Assembly: GCA_013076295.1 (NCBI GenBank)
Contig: RQOL01000531.1
Coordinates: 124,001 to 188,000 of the forward strand
Origin: Sanderia malayensis
Lineage: Eukaryota; Cnidaria; Scyphozoa; Semaeostomeae; Pelagiidae
Direction of reading: 5' to 3'
DNA length: 64,000 bases
Shown here: piece after piece, positions 1 through 9,945 of the stretch
How positions within the stretch are numbered: position 1 is the stretch's first letter
Layout of the letters: each line of letters begins with the position of its first letter
Notes under the pieces: generated by a model
What the model saw: only the letters and a program-made list of their open reading frames with translations
The model's database searches: none
Told to the model about the DNA's origin: nothing
Made by a program: the position numbers and the translations under genes

Positions 1-263
1 AGTAAATCTCTAATTTCCTGGGCTATTTCGGGCGGTAGTACTCCAACGACATGATCGAACTTGGTGGCTTGTGCTGTAATTCCACGAGTTTTAAACTGGG
101 ATTCGATCTGAGCGAACCAAACCTTGGGATCGTTGGGCCAAAACGGTGGAAGTTTCAGACTATGATATGCAGCTATTGACGTTGGAACAGGCAAAGTACG
201 AGCGGTAGAGGATGGGCCTGGAGTGCTGGCAAGGGTATCAGAGACTTGCTGATCAGGATTCAT
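1..263 (-). CDS. Ty3/gypsy Gag, N-terminal part (Gypsy-A), runs off left edge
   Basis: The minus strand is open from an ATG at 263 to the window edge, giving about 87 residues. It begins with a Ser/Pro/Thr-rich leader. The block that follows contains KLPPFWPNDPKVWF and ends in PPEIAQEIRDLL, a pattern typical of the N-terminal Gag region of many invertebrate gypsy elements. Gag is the capsid protein that packages element RNA in cytoplasmic particles. The start fits because a primer-binding-site-like motif lies about 190 bp upstream, between this ORF and the LTR. Only the N-terminus is visible, so intactness of the element cannot be judged. Confidence 0.72.
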   Translation of the reverse strand, partial: MNPDQQVSDTLASTPGPSSTARTLPVPTSIAAYHSLKLPPFWPNDPKVWFAQIESQFKTRGITAQATKFDHVVGVLPPEIAQEIRDL

Positions 264-449
264 ATTTTAATAATGCCGTTGTCCAAGATTTATATGTGCT
301 ATTCTTCAAAATGTACGTAAATAAAAGGTAAATAAATTGTTTACGAAATACCTCGGCGGATGTAGCTTGGAAATTCGCAGACAAAGCCGGAACAAGTGAA
401 ATCAGCAAAATAATTCTTGTAGTTGAAATATAATAAATGACAGTCTTTC

Positions 450-469
450 GGGTCACGTCGTGGTCACCA
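450..469 (-). other. Primer binding site of Gypsy-A (tRNA-Trp-like)
   Basis: Read on the minus strand, this begins TGGTGACCACGACGTGACC. It matches the complement of the 3' end of animal tRNA-Trp (including CCA) at about 17 of 19 positions, which is the primer used by CsRn1-type gypsy elements. It sits just inside the presumed LTR end and upstream of the Gag start, as expected for minus-strand cDNA priming. Confidence 0.6.
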
Positions 470-470
470 A

Positions 471-689
471 TTTAGTAACTTGCGAATGATAAAGTTACTA
501 AGCCGAATTGATTGCTACGAATGCCAATTCTATCTTGTCCGACTAGAGTACGATATATATAAAACAAGCAATTCCCCTGACTTTATTCTTCATTCGATTA
601 TTCTTGAACACGCAAAATAAAACTAACTAACGCTAAATCTATTTACAGGGTATTTATATTAAATTTAAAGGTCATGATGACTAAGCAAA
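471..689 (-). repeat. Part of the 5' LTR of Gypsy-A, interrupted by Gypsy-B
   Basis: This AT-rich block lies immediately upstream of the Gypsy-A primer site. On the minus strand it contains a TATATATA stretch and an AATAAA signal, as expected of an LTR promoter and poly(A) site. Near the LTR end there is a perfect 10-bp inverted repeat (472-481 and 492-501). The block stops where Gypsy-B inserts at the duplicated CAAA, so the rest of this LTR should continue after 9135. No second LTR copy is in the window, so the outer boundary is unknown. Confidence 0.5.
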
Positions 690-892
690 TGTTAAGTTAG
701 GGTTCGACACGAGAAAGTACAACCATCTGCTAGCTTGCGAGTACGATATCTGATTGAATTGCATAGTGACTTGAGTTTCATACAAACATACTGTGTCTGA
801 CGACAGACAGCTTAGACATGAATTAAACACAATAACAATCAAACAATCATAACAAGACATTAATTAATACAATAATAATAACAATCATAACA
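690..892 (-). repeat. 3' LTR of Gypsy-B (203 bp)
   Basis: This direct repeat of 8937-9131 differs by an 8-bp tandem duplication near 830-845 and about two substitutions. The adjoining minus-strand purine tract (893-910) is the polypurine tract. Confidence 0.92.
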
Positions 893-928
893 TCACTCCC
901 CTCCTAATTTTGATAATATAGGAATGTT

Positions 929-3067
929 CTAGTGAGTGACGTATTCTCCAAACCTCAAAGGAACATTTATGTGCTGCCGCAGCCGAGCTGGACGACCGAC
1001 GTGCTGATGGTCCCCATTTTGCGCTAGGTTCCCCATGTCTTCTCCATTGGGAACACCATCATCTCTTACAAGGGTAATTTCTCCCATTTCCTTAACAGGG
1101 CAATAAGGGACCCCTTTGTCACATGGCACAGTGCAAATCTTAATGTTATTGTGGTGAACAACAGCATCACCACCCCCTTCCTTAGATTGAAGTCGGTAGT
1201 TGACGCCAAATCTAGAAATTATCTTATAGGGTCCAATCCAGCGTGCTCCAAACTTCCAAGCCTTAGGCCGGCTTAACCACACAGACTGACCAACAGAAAA
1301 TGGGCTCCAGTTGTTTGAAAACGAGTTTTTGTTTTCCTGACGACGTCTACCTTGGTCTAATCTAGTCTGTGCTGCTTGCGTAATACTACTTAATCGACTA
1401 CGGATGGAACGAACAACCTCATGTTGGCTACCTGGGTTCTTAAGGGGTACACCTAAATCTGAGTCAAGTGGCGTGCGTGCTTCGCGACCAAAAACCATTT
1501 CGTATGGGCTGAAGCCGGTAGCTGAATGAACGCTGGTGTTCATTGGAACGCACGCGTATACAACCAGATCAACCCATAAATCCCAGTCATCACGGTATTT
1601 TGAGACAAAAGCGGATAACATGTCCTGAATTGTGCGATTTTGGCGCTCTACAAGTCTGTCACACTGCGGATGATAAGCAGTGGTGCGCGTTTTCCGAATA
1701 CCCATCAACTGGCAAACTTCGTGCATTAAGTTTGATTCAAAATTTCAACCTTGGTCAGAGTGTAATACGACGGGTGGACCAAATCGACTAAACAATTTAG
1801 ACACAAGGATGCTGGCGACAGTGGTTGCTTTTTGGTCGGAAGTGGGGAAAACCTCGCACCATTTGGTAAAATGGTCCATAACAACTAATAAGTGTTTATT
1901 TCCGCGAGTAGTTTCACTAATTGGCCCCATGTAGTCCATGGCCCAAAAGACAAAGGGTTCGCTGACGTCAATCGATTGTAGTGGGGCATGGTCAGAGTTT
2001 GTGTTGGCTTTATTTCGTGCACATGTTTCACATTCAGCTACAAAGTTACGAATCTGTGAACTCATTTTTGGCCGGTAAAACCGCGTTCGCGCGCGTTCCA
2101 AAGTTCAAGTAATGCACATGTGACCGGAATAGGGACTGTTGTGAATTCCTTCGAGGACGGTGGGGATGAGTTTTGGTGGGACAACAAAAGTATAGCTTCG
2201 CATTGATGAATTTCCGGGGAGAGACTTAACTAGAAGGCCATTATGGACGGAAAGATCATCCCAGCAATGCCAGTATGCACGCAAATTAGGGTGAGACTGC
2301 CAAGCAAAAGACGGGGGTTTAGGAAGCTTGAGTAACTTAATTTCAATAATTTTATTTATACTAGGGTCTTCTAATTGGGCTTCCTGGAGATTATAACCTG
2401 GTTGCATGGTAGTGACACAAGTAAGGGCTGGTTGTAAAGGCATGCGTGACAATGCGTCAGCATTTCCGTTGGCACTACCTGGTCGATGTTTAACGGAAAA
2501 AGAAAACTCTTGAAGGTCCATGATCCAACGGGCGAGCCGGCCTTTAGGCTGGACAGAATGGAGCCAACGTAGCGCGCTATGATCAGTGACGTAGCGTACT
2601 GGGGAATGAAACGGCGATAGTAACCAGAAAGGCCTAAAAATGAGCGTACTTGTTCGAGGTTGGTAGGCGTAGACAGACGTGAAACAGCTTCGATTTTAGA
2701 AGGGTCGGTGTGTACGCCTTTAGCTGAAACAATATGGCCTAAATAATTGACTTGCAGGGCACCAAACACACACTTGGACAGCTTAACGCGGAGATCGTGG
2801 GTGCGAAAACGTTGTAATACTAATTCTAAGCGGTCGCACTGTTGTTGTAAGGACGTGGAAGGTATGATGATATCGTCAAAGTAGCACAAACATGTTTCAT
2901 AATTTAAGCCAGAAAGAGCAATCTCCATTGCGCGGTGAAAAGTTGCGCAGCCGTTTGAAACGCCGAAAGGCATACGGTTAAATTCCCAAATGCCGTCTGG
3001 GGTTACAAAAGCTGTTTTTTCGCGATCTTTAGGTTCAACACCAATTTGCCAGTATCCAGAGCGTAAG
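929..3067 (-). pseudogene. Gypsy-B pol, 3' part: RT C-terminal half, RNase H remnant, integrase
   Basis: Minus-strand reading frames give RT palm and thumb with CYFDD (Tyr-X-Asp-Asp catalytic box, near 2880), then the thumb motif FLGLSGYYRRFIPQ. The text then jumps to the end of RNase H (DHSALRWLHS) followed by HRPGSANGNADALSR, so the catalytic N-terminal half of RNase H has been deleted near 2600. Integrase follows: the zinc-binding region (CETCARNK), the core with DYMGP and HSDQG, and HPQCDRLVERQN carrying the third acidic residue. The C-terminal chromatin-side domain ends at 929 (RFGEYVTH). A stop after HSDQG (near 1745) and a frameshift near 2103 break the protein. It once made cDNA and inserted it; this copy cannot. 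Confidence 0.88.
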
Positions 3068-3745
3068 TCAACCTAATACTAAAACGGTAGCGGTAAAGGT
3101 GTTGCGCTCAAAGGCCAAAGTGGTCAGTTTTGTCCGGGCCGTTTTCAGAATCTGCCTGCTCCATTTATTTCCAAGACCACTCCGAAAATTTCCCTCTACC
3201 GTGTATATTTGCATAACCTATTTGCTTTTTTGAAATTCGTTTTGGTTTTCGAGATATTTCCAATTTTCTAACTCGAAAATTCTTCGCCCTTTGTTTTCCC
3301 GTAATCAGGCCTTTCTCTTTCGTGTGAGAGGACGGAGTGCGTGCTGTTATTTCGTCTTTTGTTTTGCGTGCGGGGGGACGTGTCCAGAGCTTTGACGCGT
3401 ACTGAAGCTTTTCAATCGAACAAAACGTGTTGTGCTCCGCGACCCCCGTGACCATTACGGCGTCTGGATGATGTTATGTTTCTGTAAAGATCGATCGTGC
3501 GTTGTTTTGCGTTGCCAAGCCTTTTCGAAACAATGAAACCCTGTTACGTTTCGCACTAACCCTATGGCGTCCTTTGTTACACTGACCTTTGGTTGACAAG
3601 GAAAGTGTGCAATTGATTTTTCATTTTCGAATTTCAAATTTGGGATGGGCAGGCGAACCGAATGGATATTTTTCGTTGGATGGTTGTTTTATTTTTGCTG
3701 CCGTTTTACTCGAGATTTCCAACTAAATGCTTCAGGATTTAACTG

Positions 3746-5290
3746 GTAAGTGGCTAAGTTGTTTCTGTTTGCCTTTACTAAATTTCTTTCTACCTTCTTA
3801 TCGTGATTTCAATATATTCAGGTCAACTGGTTTTTAGAAGTTTTTACGCGTTTTAAATTTCTAAATAATTCTTTGCGTTAGAAATCCCCACTGTACTAAA
3901 TCGAATACTAAAACGATGAATTATCAAGTTCTGCTTTTATAATTACAGGTCTGGATTCCATAGGCGTAGACTTTGGGGGGGCTCGGGGGCTCAAGCCCCT
4001 CCTGGGTCCTTCTCAGGGGGGGCGCAGCCCCCCTGAGAAATTAACGGTCCATTCAATCATTTAGCTGTTGCTGTATCCGTTAGATGTTGCTTTGGGAAGT
4101 AGAAATTTCTCACTAACTTTCACAACTCAGATCTTTGAGATAACAAACACCCTGTTGTTAGCCGACATCGGAATTTCTATTATAAATTATAAGAGTGTCT
4201 CAAGTTGTACAGCAGAAAGATCATTCTCAGGCCTAAGGCGATTAAAAAGTTACCTGAGATCAAAAATGTCTCAAGAGCGACTGAACGCCGTTGCGATTAT
4301 GAACGTTCACAAAGATGACGTTATGCATTTTTCGACCGATGAACTCTTAGAAAGAATACGTTTTGGGTACCCAAGTAGAAAGGTTACTGCTTAAACTGAT
4401 ATTACTTTTTTTTGTTTCCCGTATCATAAGAAACCCAGAATGAAGTTTCCAAAAAAATTCCACTTGAGCCCCCCCTGGAGAAAATATAACTCTACGCCTA
4501 TGCTGGATTCAACGATCTAAATAAGGAATTTCAGAAACAGCAATTTCGTGATTTCACTCAACTGAAAGCCTTCAAAGCACGTGGTGCAGTTGTCTAAAAG
4601 CTATTTGCCCTCCTTTGCCATCAACTGGAAATTTACTTGAATGTTACTCTTCAGAAATGTTACGAGCAGAACTCTACTGGTAAGTGGCTAAGTTGTTTCT
4701 ATTTGCCTTTACTAAACTTCTTTTTATCCTTCTTATCCTGTTTTCAAGTTATTCTGATGGGCTGGTTTATAGAAATGTTTGCGCGCTCTAAATTTCTAAA
4801 TAATTCTTTGCTTTACAAATCTCCACTATATCAAATCGAATACTAAACCGATGAATGATGAACTTCTGTGTTTTTAATAACAGGTTTGGAAACAACGATC
4901 TAAATCAAGAATTCCAGAAACAGGAATTTCGGGATTTCACTAAACAGAAGGCGTTCAAAGCACGTGGTGCAGTTGTCTAAAAGCTATTTTGCCCTCCCTT
5001 GCCATCAACTGGAATTTTACTTGAATGTTACTCTTCAGAATTGTTCCGAGCAGAACTCTACTGGTAAGTGGCTAAGTTCCATCTATTTCCTTTTACTAAA
5101 CTTCTTTGTATCCTTCTTATCGTGTTTTCAAGATATTCTGATGAGCTGGTTTATAGAAATTTTTGCGTGCTCTAAATTTCTAAATTATTCTTTGCTTTAC
5201 AAATCTCCACTATATCAAATCGAATACTAAACCGATGAATAATCAAATTCTGCTTTTATAAGAACAGGTTTGGATACAACGATGTAACTC
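3746..5290 (+). repeat. Tandem repeat with exon-intron structure inside the Helitron (about 384-bp unit)
   Basis: A unit of about 180 bp exon-like plus 204 bp intron-like sequence repeats. GTAAGT donors lie at 3746, 4680 and 5064, and ACAG acceptors end at 3948, 4883 and 5267. Once the 552 bp added by the hAT insertion is removed, donor-to-donor spacing is about 382 and 384 bp. Exon-like segments read FGNNDLNQEF and then, in another frame, LSKSYFALP. The third copy runs on to a stop at about 5498 (INAEKVASIPLGF). I do not recognise the protein. This looks like a captured, tandemly amplified host exon, which Helitrons are known to acquire. Confidence 0.6.
3959..4502 (+). mobile_element. hAT-like non-autonomous transposon with dimerisation-domain remnant
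   Basis: Terminal inverted repeats CATAGGCGTAGA and TCTACGCCTATG bound a 544-bp insert. It is flanked by a perfect 8-bp duplication, CTGGATTC (3951-3958 and 4503-4510), the size made by hAT transposases. The ORF at 4068-4394 contains SSCTAERSFSGLRRLKSYLRS followed by RLNAVAIMNVH, the conserved C-terminal hAT dimerisation region. The catalytic part is absent, so it is an internally deleted derivative. Runs of G and C next to each terminus form a further inverted repeat (near 3975-4040). Confidence 0.85.
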
Positions 5291-6299
5291 ATGAATTTCA
5301 GAAACAGCAATTTTGGGATTTCACTGAACCGAAGGCGTTCTAAACACGTGGAGTTGCCTAAAAGCTATTTTGCTGAATTACTATTGCCGACTTGCCATCC
5401 GCCTGCTAACATTGTGGCTTCATCGTTCAAGCACATCAATTTCTTTCTGGATCAGATAAACGCTGAAAAGGTTGCTTCAATCCCACTTGGATTCTAAAAG
5501 TGCCTGTCACTGAGCGTGATTCGCTATTCAAAACACGAAAGTTGTGGATTTTGGCCTGTGAAAGATGAGAGTAAATTGTTTAAAAACTTTCATGATCTGC
5601 TGTATTTAAAAGCACTTACATTGAATCATTTTCGACTGGTACCTGGGTGTTCAGAAGCATTCAACTTCGGGGCCCCTCTAAAATTTTCATAATAGGCTTT
5701 CGTATTGCTTTCATGGAATTCATGTAGTTATAAACATGCGTTATTGAGTGCCAATTGGTGTATTAAAATTGTGTATTCTTTAATCGAAATCTCGAATGAA
5801 ATTGATAAATTCAGTCCGATTATGTACTCACAAATCTGATCCTTTGTTCACAAAGTTTCTCTGCATGGGGTTCGAGTTGAGGCGTTTCTGTCACACTGGC
5901 TAAAATAGCTGCTGAAAATAGTGCATGGGGAAAACATGGACCCGGAACAACTTGGAATGGCAATCGGGGCTCGGGATTACATGCATCGTGTGCTCGGGAG
6001 AGATTTCATCTGTATTTTTTAAATTGTTTATTCTTTAATCAAAATCTCGAATCCAGTGGATCAATTCATTCGCAATGGTTCTGATATATTGTTCACGGAG
6101 CTTCTTCTCTGCGTGGGATTTGAGTTGAGGCGTTTCTGCCACACTGAATAAAGTGCTGGATTTCTCTCATCACGGGAAAACATGGACCTGGAACAACATG
6201 GAATCAAAACCGGGGCTCGGGGGTTCCATGGACCGTGTGTTCGGGGAATGGATGGAACTAATAAAACTTGCATAAGTTCAACTGAAAGTATATTACTTT

Positions 6300-6540
6300 G
6301 CGTGTCCATCCCACTTTTTTGACGATCGCTGTTCCACTCAGACCGAAGGCCAAAACAACAGAAATTCACCCCACTTCTGTTTAAGATCGCTGTCCCACTC
6401 AGGCCAAAGGCCAAAACAACATAACCCCACCCCACTTTTGTTGAAGATTGCTTTCCCACTCAGATCGAAGGCCAAAACAACTGAAACCCACCCCACTTTT
6501 TTTGAAGATCGCTGCTCCACTCACATCGAAGGCCAACACA
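6300..6540. repeat. About four tandem copies of a 60-bp unit near the Helitron 3' end
   Basis: The motif CCCACTTTTTT, then GATCGCTGTCCCACTCAG and GAAGGCCAAAACAAC, recurs about four times with point differences. Open frames across it are repeat artefacts. Confidence 0.8.
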
Positions 6541-6578
6541 CTAGGGAGGTGGCGCGCGAAGCGCGCCAGCCTTCCTAG

Positions 6579-8044
6579 TCTAAGGTACTAAAATACTTAG
6601 CTCCACGTAAAGAATCGAGTAATTCGTCCACTCTGGGAAGAGGGTGAGCATCCCTTGAAGTAACTGCGTTAAGCCCCCGGTAATCAACACAGAAACGCAT
6701 GGTTCCATCGCGCTTTTTGACTAAGACAATAAGGGAAGCCCATGGCGAAATACTTGGGGAAATAATACCCTGCGCGAGCATGTCTTTAATTTGTTTCTGG
6801 GTTTCTGTGCGGTACGCGTAAGGTAAACGTCGAGGTGCTTGACGGACAGGTTTAGCGTCACCGGTGTCAATCTTATGTGTCATGACTTTTGTCTGTCCTA
6901 ACTTCTCGTCAAAAACATCAGAATAACGCAACAAAGTTTTTAAAAGTGTATCTCGTTCATTTTGGGATAAAGAAGTACTCAGTGAAGTTTTTAAAGAATC
7001 AATTAAATCGGTGCATGGTGCTTCACTATGTGAGGCAGCATTCACGGTGCCACACAGCAAGGTATCCCTTTCAAAAGCACCACGGGTCGCCACAGGAAAC
7101 GTTTCAACGAGCTGGCAAAATTGGCCTATGTTGGTTCCGGCTGTTAATTCGACATCAACATTAGATGTATTTAATAATCGGATAGGAATTTCGTAATGCT
7201 GAGCTTCGCATACTGAATAAGCTGCATGAATATTACGTGGAACTGACTCGTTTTCAATTGGTATAACCATACCAAGACGTATCTGACTATTTTGGGAAAT
7301 TTTCCCAACTACCGTAACTTCGGTTCTACAAGGCAAACTAAAACTCGTTTTCAAGCAAATCGGAACAGAACTCCAAGACGAGGATTGGACAAATAAACAC
7401 GAGTTGGCGGTCGAGGGCTGGGGGTCAGACGCAACAGGCCGGTCGACTGGAACAGAACTGGATTGAGTTTGCGGGGACAAGGGGGTTTCCCCATGGGATC
7501 CCGTAAGAACATAACCCGATCGATGGGCAAAATAAAGCAAATTTAATTGGTTGGAAGTCAAAAAATCCCACCCTAGGACACATTGCAATGGCTGGGAGAG
7601 GTGATCAGAAACAAGAAAACTACCTGAGTATGAAACGGGGCCATTGCAAGAGTTAAGGAAGGTAAGCGGGGCTTGCACTGAGCCATCTAATCGAAGCGAC
7701 TCTCCAGTGATGCCAAAACATCGTTGTGACGTCGGTTCAAGTAGGGGTGTGGGTTGAATTTTATTAAAAACACGGCGGGAAATGAAAGATTTCATAGAGC
7801 CAGTGTCGATCAAAGCTTGTACCGGTGTATTACCTAAGCAACACTCAATTATGGGCTGGGTGGGAACAGAGGTGTCGGTAATCCCAATAGAAAAAACACG
7901 GGGGTGACCATCAGCCCAGCCTAATACTGTGGCACCCCTTTGAAGTTTAAAGAATCTGTACTCACGTTTTCTTTTTTGTTCGCACAATGAGGCTCCAAGT
8001 GCCCCCATCCATAGCACAGCGTGCACTGCTGGTTGTACGGACAA
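6579..8044 (-). pseudogene. Gypsy-B pol, 5' part: aspartic protease and RT N-terminal part
   Basis: A frame different from gag overlaps its 3' end by about 120 bp, consistent with ribosomal frameshifting. Near residue 80 is the protease site ALIDTGSMKSFISRRVF (Asp-Thr-Gly). A long linker is followed by the RT start, with SPWASLIVLVKKRDGTMRFCVDYRGLN and ending FSTLD where the Helitron cuts in. The protease matures Gag-Pol; RT copies element RNA to DNA. The open reading frame is otherwise undamaged, so the Helitron may have been an early killing event for this copy. Confidence 0.88.
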
Positions 8045-8898
8045 TCTCTAGCAAAGTGGCCTACCGCATGGCAATTGAAGCAGCGGGCGGTGTTTGTCCC
8101 TCTTCGAAAATTTCCTCGAGGTCCGTAGCTGGGTGGGCGTTGCCAATTCTTGCCGCGCGGTGTGGAAGCTGACGGTGGTGCATACGGCCTGGATTGTACT
8201 GGTTGCGGCTGGTATTGTGTGTGGGCATCCAGTCGGGCGGTCAGGCGTTTGATGTCAGTAGACAAGGCGGAGACGGCAGCAGTCAATTCGGCAATCTGAG
8301 GCGCTAAGGAAGCTTGCTCTGCGACAAACGGCAATGACGAAGCGGATTCTTTGGTGGAAGCGGGCAGAGCGGCAAATAAATGAGATGATCCCAATTCGTT
8401 ATCAGGGCCGTGAATGGCACGAAAACGCTGAACGAAATGTACCATTTCAGAGAGGCTAGGCGTCGGGTTGTCTTCGAGAAGCTTTACTTGAAGATATTTC
8501 GGTAAGCCTTTGATGAATTGCCGCGAAAGAAGGGCGGTGCGCGCCTCTTCGGACATACCAGGCTCAGCTTTGGATAACAAATCTCTGATGCTCCACAAAA
8601 ATAGAGATGGGTCTTCGGTGGGACGGAGTAGACGCTGCTCGAAGTCTCTGTAATACTGCTCACGGCCAACGGCAGGGCAAAGTAATCCTTGTAAGCTTGT
8701 AGTCAAATGCTCGAACGTGTCTTTCTCGCCATCAGCCAGGGTGTGGTAATAAGTCGCTGCCGGACCGCGCAAGAAAGCTGGTAAAACTGCAAGCTTCTTG
8801 GCTGCGTTCCATGTATTGGCAGCAGCACATACGTTGAATTGGCGAACCCAATTCACGAAATCGCCGGAGTCAAATTTCTCAGGCAGAATGGTAGACAT
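7921..8898 (-). CDS. gag: Gypsy-B Gag (capsid and nucleocapsid), 325 aa
   Basis: The ATG at 8898 lies about 40 bp inside the LTR, just after the primer site. The N-terminal half (LPEKFDSGDFVNW, LPAFLRGPAATYYHTL) is a capsid-type Gag domain. Near residue 285 are two zinc knuckles, CFNCHAVGHFARDC and then CTLCYGWGHLEPHC, which bind element RNA. The reading frame is intact. The same block appears in Gypsy-C Gag (LPAFLQGPAATYYDT), so the two belong to one clade. Confidence 0.9.
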   Translation of the reverse strand: MSTILPEKFDSGDFVNWVRQFNVCAAANTWNAAKKLAVLPAFLRGPAATYYHTLADGEKDTFEHLTTSLQGLLCPAVGREQYYRDFEQRLLRPTEDPSLFLWSIRDLLSKAEPGMSEEARTALLSRQFIKGLPKYLQVKLLEDNPTPSLSEMVHFVQRFRAIHGPDNELGSSHLFAALPASTKESASSLPFVAEQASLAPQIAELTAAVSALSTDIKRLTARLDAHTQYQPQPVQSRPYAPPSASTPRGKNWQRPPSYGPRGNFRRGTNTARCFNCHAVGHFARDCPYNQQCTLCYGWGHLEPHCANKKENVSTDSLNFKGVPQY

Positions 8899-8936
8899 CG
8901 TTTGGTTGTGTTTTAACTCGCTGCTCCTGTCGCCAG

Positions 8937-9131
8937 TGTTAAGTTAGGGTTCGACACGAGAAAGTACAACCATCTGCTAGCTTGCGAGTACGATATCTGA
9001 TTGAATTGCATAGTGACTTGAGTTTCATACAAACATACTGTGTCTGACGACAGACAGCTTAGACATAAATTAAACACAATAACAATCATAACAAGACATT
9101 AATTAATACAATAATAATAACATTCATAACA
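8937..9131 (-). repeat. 5' LTR of Gypsy-B (195 bp)
   Basis: Direct repeat of 690-892, followed by the CAAA target duplication. The adjacent minus-strand sequence TGGCGACAGGAGC (8923-8936) is the probable tRNA primer site. Confidence 0.92.
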
Positions 9132-9135
9132 CAAA

Positions 9136-9439
9136 TAAGTTTAGAATATTCGAGAACAAAAAGATTAAAACATGATTACGAAGTTAAAAATAAAATGATG
9201 CAATTGATTATGTAAGAACTAAAATTAGATATGACGTTATGATGAAAATAGGTACGCTACAACATCAAAACGTAATACTGAATCACTCATCCACAATATC
9301 GCCAATAAGAATAGCACAGAGAACGTTCTAATACACCACCAACCTCGAATTGCTGTTTTAACCAAGACTACTTATGAGACTTAACTGCTATCTAAAATCA
9401 AAACAAAGATGAATCAACATTGTAAAAAAACCAAGGACA
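9136..9439. other. AT-rich sequence, probably the rest of the Gypsy-A LTR
   Basis: No gene is seen. It directly continues the Gypsy-A LTR interrupted by Gypsy-B, but without a second LTR copy the boundary cannot be set. Confidence 0.35.
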
Positions 9440-9945
9440 CAGCTGGCTTTGATGGCGCATCTACATGGCTATCGTCACTGCCACCGAAAGATGAGGATTT
9501 CTCCCTTACGAAGAGGGAATGAACGGTCTGCCATCTGAGTGTGTTTGCGACAGCAAATTTTTTCTGGATCATGTTCTCTCTTGAAAACTAGGTGGTTCGT
9601 CACACTTCGACACAAAGAGCTGGACAACATCACAGCTAGTCTAATTTCCAGTGTCTGCAAGAATGTCTGCAAAGAACCTGTTCTCCAACATTTTCCAGGT
9701 AATGATGATGAGCTGCGAGCTGACATCTCGATGAGGGGTTTCTGGGAAAGGCAGCACCTTGCATTTGTTGGTGTAAGGGTATTCTACCCTTTCGTGAAAA
9801 AAGCTACCAACACCAGTCCTTGAAATCATTGATGAGTCAACGGAGAACAACAAGAAGATGAAATACAATTCCCGTATTCTAAATTCAAAACATGGAAGTT
9901 TTACCACGATGGTACTACAAAAAATAGTGAAAACAATCAATTCTT
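9440..9945 (+). pseudogene. Decayed retroelement C-terminal region (zinc-finger plus endonuclease-like domain)
   Basis: Joined frames read ASTWLSSLPPKDEDFSLTKREW, then CVCD...DHVLS, then a block with ASLISSVCKNVCKEPVL and VRVFYPF, then KMKYNSRILNSKHGSF. The order GAxxWLxxLP, CxCG...DHALSC, RHNxxRD, LDxxxxGFW, FDVRVFNP is what I recall from a repeated protein family in cnidarian genomes, lying after an RT domain. Its LD...DVxV pattern resembles PD-(D/E)XK endonucleases. At least two frameshifts are visible and no RT is left. The exact retroelement clade is uncertain. Confidence 0.5.

Larger units (their letters stand above)
3068..6578. mobile_element. Non-autonomous Helitron-like element inserted in Gypsy-B RT
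   Basis: The RT text is cut between FSTLD (6579 side) and LRSGYW (3067 side), and joining the flanks restores the reading frame exactly. The insert starts TCAACC and ends CTAG, and 7 nt before the CTAG is a GC-rich hairpin (GGCGCGC-GAA-GCGCGCC, 6551-6567). The 5'-TC, 3'-hairpin and CTRR end, with no needed target duplication, are the Helitron signature. A 4-bp AGTC duplication is formally possible instead. No Rep/helicase gene is present. The interior holds a tandem exon-intron repeat, a hAT-like insertion, a duplicated block (about 5850-5996 and 6092-6246) and a 60-bp tandem repeat near the 3' end. The target is G^T rather than the usual A^T. Confidence 0.75.
690..9131 (-). mobile_element. 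Ty3/gypsy retrotransposon Gypsy-B, complete ends, interrupted by a Helitron
   Basis: The LTRs at 690-892 and 8937-9131 begin TGTTAAG and end ATAACA on the plus strand and are flanked by a CAAA duplication (686-689 and 9132-9135). On the minus strand the order is LTR, primer site starting TGGCGACAGG, gag, protease, RT, integrase, a purine tract AGGAGGGGAG, LTR. Removing the 3.5 kb Helitron leaves about 4.9 kb. The element is dead: RT is split, part of RNase H is deleted near 2600, and there is an in-frame stop after the integrase HSDQG motif. Its gag is clearly related to that of Gypsy-C. Confidence 0.93.

Noticed and set aside
450..469. Possible tRNA gene
   Set aside because: Only the 3' 18-20 nt complement of a tRNA is present, positioned as a primer binding site; no cloverleaf surrounds it.
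6061..6520. Repetitive frames with CCFGL and KSGV motifs
   Set aside because: These are translations of the 60-bp tandem repeat in the Helitron.
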